A DNA stretch of 64,000 bases from Harmothoe impar (taxonomy: Eukaryota > Annelida > Polychaeta > Phyllodocida > Polynoidae). Of this stretch, positions 49,425-60,868 are shown in pieces. Numbering within the stretch: the first letter of the stretch is position 1; the number at the start of each line of letters is the position of its first letter. A program made the translations under genes and the position numbers. The notes beneath the pieces are model-generated. The model saw nothing but the letters and a program-made list of their open reading frames with translations. It did no database searches and was not told the origin of the DNA. The DNA is taken from positions 21,134,381 to 21,198,380 of the forward strand of contig OX381713.1 of assembly GCA_947462335.1 (NCBI GenBank), given 5' to 3'.

Positions 49425-52260
49425 TTTGTTAAAGAACCAGATCAATGAAACCATTAAAGGCATAACGCGACAAGAGATTAAATAGGAGTGGCTACTGTAG
49501 GGAATTTACTACAATAAATCACAACACTATACTACCCTTAGATATCTCACAAGTATCACCTGGTGTTAGAAATGCACTGTACCGATATAGCCTCTCCAGT
49601 GCTCAGTGTTGCTCTGATTGTAGCTTTTACCGCGGCTACAGTAGTGACAGTAGCTAAACAAACTATATTACTGGCAGTATCACCAACACAATAGGGCCCA
49701 GGTGCAGAAGGTATTTCTAGGTACAGTATCATTGTCCCTAACCATGCAAAGCAAGCTAATGCACGATGAATCACATGTATGATCCATTCAATAGCATCAA
49801 GATACGTCATCATCTGCAACTATACAGAGGCTTTACCATAATCTCCATTACTGCCTTGCAAGGAGTCTTACAATGGGTAGGTTCTGTGTATGGACCTTTT
49901 CATTCAGTAGTTTACCATATAGTAACCCGCCAACCTCTCTGATTGGCCTATTCCTGGTCAGGGTGATGTGATACTGTTGGTGCAACAATCCAGGCTCAAT
50001 AGTCCTTCCTCTCAATATAACATACATGTTTGCTTGTATCCATTACCACAACCTACCTTTTTATGAGATATTGGGAAAGAACCCTTATAACCTCAATAAA
50101 TGTGACCTTGACTGGGAATATGGGTATTATTGGTCCAAATATGGATTCAGAGGTTTAGGTTTATTCTCAAAGCAAACTGTCTTGGCTTTCAAAAAACACT
50201 CCTATTCTGGAAACCTGGTCATTATAATATGCTGATCTATGACTCAACATATGGTGCATCATGCCGACTGGATGGCCGCTTACCGTAGAGTGATAGCCAC
50301 ATGCTGCCTCAGCTCCCCCCGCTCCTCCCCCCCCACTGTATTTTATATGGATAGCCCTTGCAACCAGTTTCAATGTGCCCGCCACTCCCATGTCTCTAAG
50401 ACCATCGGTTCACAAGATAGAAATTGATATGTTCTTGTCCAATCTTTAAACATCATTTTCTGATGGTGGGGACTCAGAAAAATAAGACTCGTTTTCCTAG
50501 TCAGTGCCACAAATTATGTTATTTTGGTGTTTTTAAAAGAAAAATGTGTTTCATGTTGTCTTGATTTCCCTAAAAATAGAAGTGCCTTCCATACCTAGGC
50601 CGGAGGCTCTGCCTATGCTATAGTCAAAGCATACACGTATTTGCAAACCACTTGCCAAGTCTTCAGAGATGTGTTATACTCCCTATGCATACTAAAATAC
50701 AGGGTCAGACCATAATGTTGAGTCCCCTATTTCCTGCTGGTTTCTTGCAAGCTGCTGTATTGCATACAACTAGAGCCACTGAGTGGAAGGATGGGCAGGC
50801 ATCCGAGCGTTTGATAGCGTCAGACGCATGGTCGCAACAAATTGAAATTACATATCATATTTAACAAGAATTGCCTATGGACTTATATATTCGTGGGAAA
50901 GTATCGTCATCGCCTAATGTTGAGCGTAGAAGAAATCCAAAAAAGGTAAAAGGGGAAGATTACATATTGAGGCTAAAAGGGAATTACTGAGGAGGGAGGG
51001 GTGGAGGGTAGTACTGGAATTCTACCAGGACCTGGTGGTGGAGTTCAAGGTGAGTATGAGCTTTAGACTTTCAAGATAAAGGGCTCACTCCACAACAATG
51101 TGAAGTTTCTCTGCACGTATTTTCATTTCTGTCAAAATAGATTATGTAACAGTATAATTTGAAAACAGACCATGTGAGCAAAGGTGAATAGATACTGTGG
51201 TTACACTGCCATGGCCACTCATCTTGTCTGTTCTGGTGGTGTAGAGCTAAGAATGGGTCAGTAATCTTGAATTAGATCACAAATCTGTCCTGGTCTATGT
51301 GAAACATTTGCTTAAGTTGTATTTGACATTATTAACATATATACCTGGGCTACTCAGTCGAAATACTCAATAGCACCAAAGGCCCTTTCTATGAACAGTG
51401 TATTTCAAATCTAACAAAAGACCCTCTAAGCCATCCATTCTGTGAGATTGGTATCAGCATACAAAATGTCACTGGTGCTATCTCCACTCTGAAAGCCAGC
51501 AGCATCAGAAGACAGGTGAATGTATAGCAAACCACCATACAGAGGATACATATGGGACACATCCTTTAGAACATACTTTTATTTTTCTCCTTTCTGTGAA
51601 GGTAATTTTTCTCTCAGTGGGTCTCCCTAGAGGGCAGTATAAAATATAGTCGGTACAGTACTGCAGGAAGGTCCTCCGTACTGTTATAGTCACTAGGGAG
51701 GGAATGGAACTCAGAAGTGAATCGGTGGCTTAGTATGCTGTGTCGGAGCTTTTATGGCGCATGCAGATTCATCAATTCAGCACAGTCAAATACACGCCAC
51801 ATATATTTTGATAATATCTCTCATGACGTCGTACAAGATTAGTTTTCCAAGGCTGATTAATTGAATCAACTTATTTACATGTTATTTACATTTAATAAGA
51901 CATTAGTTACCATATTAAAAAGCCTATATATATTCATATCAAGTCAAGTGATTATTTTATTTCACATTGATTTCCCCAGAGATAGGTCTGTTATTGCTTT
52001 GGGCACAGTAGTTGATATCAATATTCTGTCTGTGAATCTATTTTTTCCTGTTTACAGTTTATAAGTAAGATCCATAGATAGGTAGATACTACATTGTATT
52101 AGAATATGATTCACCAAAATGGCCAGAGCTGCATTGTCCTCAGTAGATCTGTATAACTACAGTTATGTAACATTTTGATATCAACAAAAAATATTCCAAA
52201 CATCACTGACCTATCATATTCAAATTGTAGAACACACCCCGCACCCTCTGTCACCTCTAG

Positions 52261-52403
52261 TCAGGTAATATAGAGATATGACTGCCTCTCCATCTAATAC
52301 ACCGGGACATTCGGATGCTGACAGCCTATTTAGAGCGTCTACCAGCTACTTTGGATGATTCCCTCAATAATTCATCTCACAAGTCATCATTAGTTACAGG
52401 AAC
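52261..52403. other. Strongly conserved duplicate island B (right copy)
   Basis: Partner of the island at 39053-39200. The few differences include TAT for CAT and GTC for GCC at the TTTAGAGC site. The sharp fall in similarity on the left side, compared with a slower decline on the right through to 52925, is notable. Confidence 0.7.
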
Positions 52404-55071
52404 CTCCAGCTACAAACCAGGTCACCCAGGGCCCTAGCTGGCACCACTAGGTGAGGGTCCTGCAGGTACCACATCCATTTTGCTGCCAATACTAATGCCA
52501 CGTGTTAAGTTGCAATAAATGGGCTAGAACATCAGAGCCTAATGTGTGTAATGAATGATGCTCTTATATCAAAACTGTAGGGAAACTTAGAAAAAGTGGC
52601 CCTGTTGCTCCTCAGTCCCTAACATAATCAGCTGCACTGCTCTGTCCTTTTAAGGTACACCATGTTTCTGGCTGAGCCCAAGATGCATATCATCTTCCAT
52701 CCTACCACCAGAGGGACTCACAGAGGTGGTGCCCTCTGTCAGAATAATTCAGAAGCACGTCACCATAAAAAAGTCACTGTCAAAGACTTTAGAGGTAAAA
52801 TTAGAACTAGAGGTGTGTAATTGACAGGAGACAGGGGAATGTCGGTTATGCATTCAGTGCAGATGGCACAATCCTTTTGTGTTGGCGACTGCAATGACAA
52901 GCCCTGAAGGAACACAAAGGCTTTTTTAACAACCGTTCTGATTTCTGTTACCTGGGATTACAAGAGGACACTGGAAATCAGATGCATTCACAGTGTGGAA
53001 AACTGACATTGTGACTCATAGCAGGAGGCAACAGGATGTGTTTGTGAAGAGACATTAGAGATATTCAAAGCTGCAAATGCCATGGAGTACTAAAAGTCCA
53101 AATTAATAAATCCCAGAGTTTCAGAGAATTAATGATAATCCTTTCCTGTTTTATAAAAAGGGAAGAATGAACTTAATCATTTATAACATATTCAAATTTT
53201 GGGAATCATGTTTTATTGAGCTTTGTAATTTGACGATCTGTTGACGATTTTCAGAGCCAGAATCCAAATTGAGCCGGCAAACTCATAACATGAAATCCTG
53301 ATTATCCTTTGAACGTATGATAAGAATGAAAATGAATGTTATTTTCAATCAAATCAAGTTGAGGTAAAATGTTTACAGATCGTTCTTTCGTTGCAGAATC
53401 TTTGTCTGTGGGGGATGTTTTCTTAACATCACATTCAACATTTTATCCAAATAACAAAGTCCAAAACAAATTACAGAAATCATTTCAATTGATCAATCCC
53501 TGTTGTCCTGGTATCAAATCTGTTGTTTTTTCAATCTGTTCTTCTTTTTGTCAATTGTGTAAGACCGTTTCATTATGAAGTGAAAGCTAAAGAAGCTTTC
53601 TAAATTAAAATTATTTGTCATCACATTTATAAGAATATTTACAAAAACACGCATGACACTTTCTAGGAGTGTGATCTCATACATCCTAACCCGCTAGAAT
53701 CCTTCTCCTATCCTTTTCCTATTAACCCAAACAGCCCATCTTCTCTGGCGCCTCTTCTATGTTTTTCGTCACTTTTCCTCTCAACACCTCCAATCCCTCC
53801 TAGACCACACCAGCGAGCCTCCAGGGCATGGTTAGCTTCCAACTTACTTTTTATTTGATGTGAAAACACTCGTAAGATGTTCATCTATCACCATTCCTCC
53901 TGACAACTATATCATCCTTTCTCATCTAAACATCCCCTCTTTGGACCACATCTGGCCATATCAGCCCATGATAACTGTTCAAAGACATAAGTGGCTATAT
54001 CACAGTTTTTCAGATGCTATTCCACCTGAGAAACAGTCTGAGGAAGTTTCTTCCATATCAACACCTCTCACTAACTATTACCCTTTCTCACCCAGATGCC
54101 GGCTCCTCTTTTTCTGGCACCTCCTCTAACCTTTTTGTCTCAGCTGTCTAGGCCCCATCTGGACATACCCACTCCCTAACAAGCCAGAGGCATGGGGAGC
54201 ATCCCAGACCGACTAAGAGCTGCTCCCCACAGGCTCTGACATCACTGGGAAGTGTGTAGCCTATACGGCGAGTTGTGTGGTCCTATACACACAAGCTGTA
54301 GTGAGCCTTTGTGTGTTTACATTGAGTCTTTAAAACTGCAAATACCAGTGAGGACGTCGACATCCATAAAATCCCAGTTTAAATACAATTAATCAGATGT
54401 GATGAGCCTCACGGACAACCATAGCTGCTCACATGAACACCACACCAGAGTCACCTAAGTATGGCGCGCTATATTTATATGTGGTCCTCTGGTCATATAT
54501 CCCTCTGGGGGTCCTGAAAAAAGCCCTGTGGTAGACCTTTATGCCAATTCACTAGGATGCCAGTCTCTCTCCTAGATCTATTTCCAGTGGAAAAATACAA
54601 GGCCTACCCATAGGTTGGATGTAATGCAACCAGTATGTCAACATATGATATGATGAGTATTATGCTTGGTTTTACTTTAATACGATACCTACAGGTGTTC
54701 TAGGAGCCATCTCTGTACCCGGCTCTGTACTCACCTGGAAAAAAGTGAAATGATGAGCTTAATAATATCAAAATACATTTAAAAAAGGCAAGAACTACAT
54801 TTTGCTACAGAATCATTTAAGGTGGCACAGCATTGAGTGTTCATATCAATAAAGTTCCTATGATAAGAATCCAGTGGGTATACATAATCTCACCTAGGGC
54901 CTACTTAATCTCAAGCCAAGAATGTGTTAATCTTCGGATGTTTTCTCACATGCTTATATGAGCTCAGGCATCTGGGTCAACACAGATTTAGGAAAGCTTG
55001 ACTGGAATGCAGCAGATGCGGCACAAGAGAGAAGGGGTAGGGGCTCACAACTAATTGAAGGTCCTTATGGT

Positions 55072-55088
55072 ATATAATATATATATAT

Positions 55089-55171
<83 letters not shown>
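55072..55171. repeat. (AT)n microsatellite
   Basis: About 45 AT units with an ACACACAC interruption near its start. Confidence 0.97.
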
Positions 55172-55172
<1 letters not shown>

Positions 55173-55624
55173 GGCTTATGCGTTGTTTCTGTATCAATCC
55201 CAATCGATGGCCTGCTAATAATTATTATTGCTATTTTCTATGGTCAAGCAATTAAGGGCACTATAATTGAACCTTTTTCTGACCTCTTCTCAGGTTGACC
55301 TTCTAGATTCGAGCTTCTTTACTGTTTGGGTTCCCTATCCTTGGCTGCCACGCCACTTGAAATAATACCAATGTAGGTAATATCCTCAAAGATGGCCAAG
55401 GTACGGCCCAGTCCTTGCATGCACACACACCAGCGTTAGAGCCTGGTGAGGCACCATTAGAGGGAGGCCTGGGAGGAAGAGGCTGTGGCTGAGGCTGCTT
55501 GCTGAATAGGTTGTTAAGTCTGTTAGAGCCACAAAGCACAAACATTTGTGCAGTAAGTGGCCGTGTTTAGAGGCCGTGCTGGGCCAGGCTGGTTAACACT
55601 GTATCACCTTACTCTGGGCGAGTT

Positions 55625-56172
55625 TAGCCCTTTAAGACCCGCATACTGCTTAAAGGGGCATTCTCACTACTCGCATTTAACCACATAGTAGACTACAACA
55701 GTACTAGAATTACGAGTGGGATACGCTTGGTGATTATGCCACCCTAAGGTGACCTTCGTCCTCATGATGGGTGAATGCAGTTGAGTCTATCGTCAGAACT
55801 GCATCCATGCATCATGAGGACCCTTCGGATGGGTATCGACCATGTAGGTTTACATGATGCTCCAATGTAGCCGTGGCGAGTTACTCATCAATGGCTGCAT
55901 TCATGCATCATTACGACAAATAGTACGATGCATTTCGAAATGCGCTATATACGGCATTTAACCCTTTAAGGACGGCATGATACCTTAATGCATCATACCC
56001 TTGGTCGTCATGATGCATGAATGCAGTCACTCGCCAGGGCTGCATTTTGATCATGCCGATCCTATCGAGTTTAGACACTCCGAAGGGTCTTCACGATGCA
56101 CCAATCCAGGCCCGGGGAGTAACTCGCCTCTTTGATGTCATATTATAGTGACATCTGTCTTTAAAGGATTGA
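55625..56172. mobile_element. Two diverged copies of the TTAACCCTTTAA MITE family
   Basis: A copy at 55962-56172 starts TTAACCCTTTAAGGACGGCATG and ends near TCTTTAAAGGATTGA, with the family core TGATGCATGAATGCAG and GCTGCATTTTGATCATGCCG. An older copy at 55625-55910 has the same core words. The better preserved copy at 57881 defines the family. Confidence 0.55.
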
Positions 56173-56194
56173 ATGGTATCAGCATCAGCACGGC

Positions 56195-56545
56195 ATGCAG
56201 CGACAACCACTGCTTATTGTGCTGTGTAGCCCCCCACTTGTGCTGTTTGTTGTGGTATTTGGGGTATTGGTGTATACATACAGTCTTTTAGTAGTAGCAA
56301 TTCTCTGCCTCTCGTCGGCTCATTTCATCCTTGTCTCTCAGGTAATCTCTATTTCTATGTTTCCCTCCTTCTATCATTGTCATTCTGTAAGTTTCAATAA
56401 CAGTTTTTATTTTTTCTTTGGCTATCTGTCTCGGTCCATCAGATTCTGTCGACATATTGATATCTGTCTCTCCGCTCCCCCAACCCCGACTCCGACCCAT
56501 ACGCGGGATAGGGTTTATGATACCAAGTGGCAGGATAAACATTGA
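56195..56545 (+). CDS. Hydrophobic ORF, 116 codons, doubtful
   Basis: It starts at an ATG just outside a MITE. Residues 5-50 are two probable membrane segments (LLIVLCSPPLVLFVVVFGV and SLLVVAILCLSSAHFILV). A consensus donor (CAG then GTAATC) occurs at codon 49, so only the first part might be exon. No family resemblance. The T-rich composition alone could give such a frame. Confidence 0.2.
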   Translation: MQRQPLLIVLCSPPLVLFVVVFGVLVYTYSLLVVAILCLSSAHFILVSQVISISMFPSFYHCHSVSFNNSFYFFFGYLSRSIRFCRHIDICLSAPPTPTPTHTRDRVYDTKWQDKH

Positions 56546-57880
56546 AGCGATAAACATACCCTCCATATTCTAAGAATTCAAATTTGGAAAAAGAAAGATT
56601 AAATTTAAAAGAATTATGATGTTTACCTCCTCATTGGTTCTATGTAATCAATCAGTATCTGGAGCCCAATGATGGCCCTCAAACAGACTCCTTGATTATG
56701 GGCCTTTTTATTTATGTCATGCTATTTTCAATTCAATTCAAACTGGAATTAGGAAGGCCATAAAGAACAAGACAAATGGCTGTCCTGATGACGTCACATG
56801 CCATGAGGAATGAAACGTCGCATTCAATGGGGTGTTTAGAAAAACAGAATCTTTAGTACGGCTCTATCTGGCATGATTATTTTTGCCTTTGTTAGGAAGT
56901 GATATTCGCTCTAACACCCCCATATCTGCTACTACCAGTCTCCCTGCACCCCTCTAAACCCCCATGTGGTTAACAACCCCTCTCCTCATTACCGTCAGAG
57001 CCTTTTTCCAACCCTTTAAAAAATTAGACATATTTTGTCTGGCCAACATCCTGGGTCCGGAAAAAGGGCTCACCAGGCCGTCACTGGAGGAACAAACATG
57101 GCCGCCATGTCACGTGACAATGACTCAGCTCACGCGAGATCTCAATCTATTCTCACCAAGACCCTGCAAATTCGCGGAATGGGTCTTTTCGTGTCAGAGA
57201 AATGGATAGTTCGTCCTTCTGTCCTGGCAAGTTATCATTGGCATATGATTGTCCAAGTCTATTTCAGGTTTAGTAACCCCATGAAAACTCAATGGTTCAT
57301 GTCCATTTGTTAATCTTCGACCATTGACTAGGACAACGGTTATTTGCCTGAACGGAAGGATGTTGGATCTTCTTCTTGATTGGCTGGATTGGGGAAGCTC
57401 TGTTGGAGTTGTTACTACATATAATTATATGATTAAACATTTTAATTGACTTTAAAACAGACACCATGGGGTTTGCTATACTCTGCAAAACAGGATGAGG
57501 CCTAGTGAAGTATCATATAGGGCAACATAGGCATACACAGTTTATGGCACCACTCCCATACAGTCCTAACATCACCCAGTATTAAATGTGCTAGACAAGG
57601 TGCACTGAAAGAAAGCTCAGTGGGGGTCATTTCTTTTAAGCTTGTCACGTGACCAAGTATGACATCATGTGTCATATGGCGCCACTCATGAAGCTGGGTC
57701 TGTCTCATGTATACAGACACATAACGTAGCTCTGAGTCATTGCTGGGGCTGTAAGAAATAATGCCCAGGGATAATGCCCCACATGAAAGAGAAAACCTTT
57801 CAGTAGTTATATTTCTGAAGAACAAATCCTGGCAACGGCAGGATGCTCTATTTGTAACGCTGCCACACCCTGTCTCTTAA

Positions 57881-58121
57881 CCCTTAAAATGCCACATAAT
57901 GTATTAATGTATGTAGTATGCCCCTGGTCGCCATGGTACATGAATGCAGCTAGTGTCTCGCCATGGCTACATTCGTGCATTATGCCGACCCTACGGGGCT
58001 TTAACACTCCTAAAGGGTCGTCATGATGCCTAAATGTAGCACCAGCTAGGTACTCCCCGTGGCTGGACTCATGCATCATGGCGACCAAGGACATTTTGAG
58101 CACAATATGGCCTTTAAAGGG
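57881..58121. mobile_element. piggyBac-like MITE, 241 bp
   Basis: Flanked on both sides by TTAA (57877-57880 and 58122-58125), with ends CCCTTAAAATGCCACATA and, inverted, CCCTTTAAAGGCCATATTG. TTAA target duplication with CCCT ends is the piggyBac signature. The core carries two inverted TRCATGAATGCAG/CTGGACTCATGCATCATG words. Non-coding. Confidence 0.8.
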
Positions 58122-58328
58122 TTAACTGTCTTTCTTCTTATCAACTTCGTGATTTTCTCAGCTTCCCAGACATCTCAAATTCTGTGTTCCTGTCCCTGTG
58201 TTATAATAAAAGCTTGCTTCTATACGCTGATGTTTCACAGTCTTAGATTCAGATCATTCAACAAAGGAATCATCAGATAATATCTTCATTGTCAAATGGC
58301 CACTACCCGATCGGGCTGAAGAGATATG

Positions 58329-58720
58329 AGTAGTATAGTATGTATCGGAACGGGACTATAGTTAAGTACTGTTTATTACTCAATCGACCTGCAGCCAATC
58401 AGAGGCCTCCATTTGGTCACGTGACCCGTTGCCATGGTAACGTGACCTACTTAGGCCTTTCAGCCAATCAGAAGCCAGCATTCTGGGTGACCTACTGACC
58501 TACTTAGAAGCTCTCAGCCAATCAGAGGCTGGCATTCTGGTAACCATGGTAACGTGACCTACTTACGTCACGTGACCTACTTAGGCTCAGCCAATCAGAA
58601 GCCGGCATTCTGGTAACTAGGGTAACGTGACCTACTTAGGGTTTGTTTGTAAACAACACCACGTGGCTTTCTTGTTTGTAAACAACACCACGTGACACGT
58701 GACTGTTTGTAAACAAACAA
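58329..58720. repeat. Left terminal repeat of element 2, promoter-motif array
   Basis: The first 110 bp or so match element 1. Then come modules of about 60-65 bp, each with AGCCAATCAGA (four copies), CGTGACCTACTTA and, in three modules, RFX palindromes: GTTGCCATGGTAAC (58428-58441), GTAACCATGGTAAC (58540-58553) and GTAACTAGGGTAAC (58613-58626). AGGTCAGTAGGTCA, a DR2 nuclear-receptor element, lies at 58488-58501 (minus). The inner part has three TGTTTGTAAACAA forkhead sites and CCACGTG E-boxes as in element 1. Since the right end is not visible, that this is repeated there is inferred. Confidence 0.8.
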
Positions 58721-58788
58721 ACAAAAAAAAGTTATGTAACTTATATATAGAAATAAAAACACAACAAGATAATTTCTTTTCTTTTCAT

Positions 58789-58801
58789 TTTATTCTTTAT
58801 T
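58789..58801 (-). terminator. Two polyadenylation signals
   Basis: On the minus strand AATAAAGAATAAAA gives two AATAAA signals, 30-42 bp after the stop of the last gene, well placed for 3' ends of the leftward genes. Confidence 0.7.
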
Positions 58802-58830
58802 TTCATTTCAATCAGAAAAAACACACAAGT

Positions 58831-59130
58831 TTATGCTTTTTTAGCTTGCTTCTTCGATTTGCAGCAACTCAACAGGCCGCAAAGTCTCACGCCGCCGTCA
58901 CTCGCACCACCACACCCCGGACGACTTCTCTCCAATAGACATTGCACGACATTGGATAAATCCAACACCATTTCGGCAAGGCAGAGAATCTTTGCCTCCA
59001 TGAAACGGCCGCCATCGCAACAACCCGTCACAACAGCATCATAGATAGCTTCTGACTCACGGCCCGGTCGCTCAGCTTTGGGATTTTGCTCATGCGCATG
59101 ACGCACTTCTTGGGGTTTCTTGTTCGACAT
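58831..59130 (-). CDS. Small Cys-rich basic ORF overlapping the protease gene
   Basis: 99 codons from an ATG, overlapping the last 103 bp of the protease gene in another frame and ending just before the poly(A) signals. The N-terminal third is charged (KPQEVRHAHEQNPKAERPGR), the middle has a possible helix (MEAKILCLAEMVLDLSNVVQCLLE) and the C-terminus is Cys-rich then basic (LLSCCKSKKQAKKA), which could be a palmitoylated or nucleic-acid-binding tail. Not recognised. More than half of it lies outside the protease frame and stays open, with GC-rich codons like its neighbours, so it is probably real. Confidence 0.5.
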   Translation of the reverse strand: MSNKKPQEVRHAHEQNPKAERPGRESEAIYDAVVTGCCDGGRFMEAKILCLAEMVLDLSNVVQCLLERSRPGCGGASDGGVRLCGLLSCCKSKKQAKKA

Positions 59131-59480
59131 GCTTCAATTAGGAAATGAACGCAATGAGGTCCACAGGTGTCAGCAGAAGTGTCTTGTAGTTGAATGCGGT
59201 TTCTTTGCCACTTGAACGGAGCAGAGCGTTCCACGAAAGACAAGAACTCCGCACTCAGCGGCGGTAAGCCGAAGGAATCAAAGTAGTACACTTCACCCGT
59301 GCTCGACACGTAAAACGCCACCCAATGCTGACCTGGTAAATGTTGCGGATCTGTGTTGCTCACGAAACAAGTGTCTTTGATAGGGTGCTTCGGAATAGTG
59401 TCACAAGAGAAAACGCCCAGGAAACGATGTTTTGTGTGAACGTTTTCCTTCAACACTCTGCTTATTTCAAGCGTGTTCAT
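59028..59480 (-). CDS. Adenain-like cysteine protease (Polinton PRO)
   Basis: 150 residues. In adenoviruses and Polintons this enzyme cleaves virion precursor proteins during maturation. The catalytic set is visible: His52 in GQHWVAFY, Asp68 in YYFDSFG, Gln99 and Cys106 in TCGPHC. The Gln-to-Cys spacing of seven equals that of adenovirus protease (Gln115, Cys122), and the length is a little below the usual range of about 200. I start at the ATG at 59480 (MNTLEISRVL), since an N-terminal helix followed by FLGVF is typical. An upstream extension of 63 codons overlaps the capsid gene and has no ATG. The gene begins 29 bp after the capsid gene stop. Confidence 0.9.
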   Translation of the reverse strand: MNTLEISRVLKENVHTKHRFLGVFSCDTIPKHPIKDTCFVSNTDPQHLPGQHWVAFYVSSTGEVYYFDSFGLPPLSAEFLSFVERSAPFKWQRNRIQLQDTSADTCGPHCVHFLIEACRTRNPKKCVMRMSKIPKLSDRAVSQKLSMMLL

Positions 59481-59509
59481 ACGATACGCCAAGTACCGCC
59501 GTCTTGTCT

Positions 59510-60814
59510 TCAGTTCATGTGGTAGTCGGTGACGGGGTGTCGATCTCGGGTCAGCTCGACGACGTTGTCGTACACCAAGTAGAGTAGCACCGTTGTTGTC
59601 GCTTGTAGCGCCGAGCGGAAACTGACTTCCACCCTCAGCTGACCCGCTCTTATAAGGTTCACGCGACACCCGTCGTGCGATCTGTCTGGGGTTAAGTCGA
59701 GGGGGAACACCGTGTAACCATTCAGGAATTGATCGTATGAAATACCGCAGGAGCGCGCGCCCTCGTACATCCCCGTTTCCGTGTGTAGCGCCAAGTACTC
59801 TCTCACGGCCGCTTTGGTCTTAAAGTCTGGCACGTAGGCGTCGTTCGGCACTTTCTGATCGTTCACTATCACTTGAAGCGAGCTGATGTCGTAATGCTTC
59901 ATCTCGAACGGGTTCTTGGTGTAGCTACCGTTGAAGGCGTCGTGGTCAAGGAAGCAAATCATCATCGACTTGGGAAGCTGGCCTGTGTTGGAGTGCGTGT
60001 AGCTGTGATCTCTGTTACCTTGAGGGATGGCGTAGGTCGTCACCTCCACTCTGTTCACCGGGTAGTCGAAGGGCCCGTGTTCTATCACCGCTCTCTCGTG
60101 CGTTTCCGCTACAGCGTCCGCCACCAGCACGCGTCGCACGTAGAGCTTTGCTTTGTAGATCTTCAAGCTGTAGCCTCCGTCAGCGGCGCACATCAGATAG
60201 AAAGAGGGCGCCGCTTGTTTCAGAGTGAGATTGATTTCTGTCTCTCCAACGATGAGCTTCGGTTGATGAGCCAGGTCAAAGTGCAGTCGCGCCATCAGCG
60301 AAAAGCGCTTGTTGGAGATTAGCTTCTTGCGCGCTTTGTACCCCGCATTCGCGTCAGTCAACGTGTCAAACTGACCGGGCGTATCTTCATGCCACCCCTG
60401 GGCGCTCATGACGCCGTCCTTCACGTCTTTGTTGTAGTTGAGTAACCCTTCCAAGTAAGCTCGGTAAGGGTAGGTCTCGGTGTTGCCAGACACTTTGAAA
60501 CCGCCGATGGAGACTTGGACGTCTTTGAAGAGCGAGTGAGCCAAGTTGTTCACCGGAGCTACCGCGTCGGTGTCCTCGATCGCCGCTCCGTCCTTTAGCA
60601 CTTGACATTCCAGATGAAGGTAATTCTCGTTCAGGTCTGTGTACTCTTGCGACTTGTTGATGGTGAAATTTATGTTACCTCCATCCTCTAAAGAGTTTTT
60701 TGTTTCTATCCCCAGGAAAGACGACTTTAAGATAGTAGTCTGAGTCGGCGCTACGGTGTGCAGGTCGAGCTCAGAGAGCGCGCACTCGTTACTGCTCTCG
60801 TGTACGTAAGCCAT
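59510..60814 (-). CDS. Major capsid protein, F54H12.2-like family
   Basis: 434 residues beginning MAYVHESSNECALSELDL. It matches my memory of the F54H12.2-like family that is widespread in animal genomes and sits next to protease and penton-like genes, including TYPYRAYLEGLLNY (about residues 114-127) and a later KRFSLMARLHFDL segment. I infer a double jelly-roll hexon-type major capsid protein that forms the icosahedral shell of the virus form. No signal peptide, no introns, no breaks. The length is at the short end for double jelly-roll capsids. The assignment as major rather than minor capsid protein rests on length and neighbours. It has its own TATA box. Confidence 0.8.
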   Translation of the reverse strand: MAYVHESSNECALSELDLHTVAPTQTTILKSSFLGIETKNSLEDGGNINFTINKSQEYTDLNENYLHLECQVLKDGAAIEDTDAVAPVNNLAHSLFKDVQVSIGGFKVSGNTETYPYRAYLEGLLNYNKDVKDGVMSAQGWHEDTPGQFDTLTDANAGYKARKKLISNKRFSLMARLHFDLAHQPKLIVGETEINLTLKQAAPSFYLMCAADGGYSLKIYKAKLYVRRVLVADAVAETHERAVIEHGPFDYPVNRVEVTTYAIPQGNRDHSYTHSNTGQLPKSMMICFLDHDAFNGSYTKNPFEMKHYDISSLQVIVNDQKVPNDAYVPDFKTKAAVREYLALHTETGMYEGARSCGISYDQFLNGYTVFPLDLTPDRSHDGCRVNLIRAGQLRVEVSFRSALQATTTVLLYLVYDNVVELTRDRHPVTDYHMN

Positions 60815-60868
60815 TGTGTTCTCTCTTCATGCGGCCGACAGACTGACGCCGGCCGCCTCCAGTCTTTT

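Larger units (their letters stand above)
30770..54765. repeat. Old collinear tandem duplication of host DNA
   Basis: Nine islands of similarity occur in the same order and orientation: 30770-30995 with 44590-44805; 31310-31835 with 45830-46110; 34760-34925 with 48070-48235 (weak); 35325-35690 with 48600-48970; 36725-37200 with 50690-51100; 38200-38400 with 51550-51750; 39050-39915 with 52255-52925; 42950-43100 with 54140-54290; 43735-43790 with 54705-54765. So a left unit of about 14 kb (30.8-44.5) and a right unit of about 10 kb (44.6-54.8) derive from one ancestor. The left unit is longer partly because of the insertions at 40.4 and 41.2-42.7 kb. Similarity between islands is lost, so the event is old. 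Confidence 0.75.

Noticed and set aside
49237..49485. 82-codon frame after an apparent acceptor CTTTTCAG
   Set aside because: Most of it lies in a 136-bp MITE with inverted CAGTC ends, so it is an accident of the insertion.
59481..59669. 63-codon upstream extension of the protease
   Set aside because: Has no ATG, overlaps the capsid gene, and the family start fits the ATG at 59480.
59873..60322. 149-codon plus-strand frame
   Set aside because: Antisense shadow of the capsid gene in GC-rich codons.
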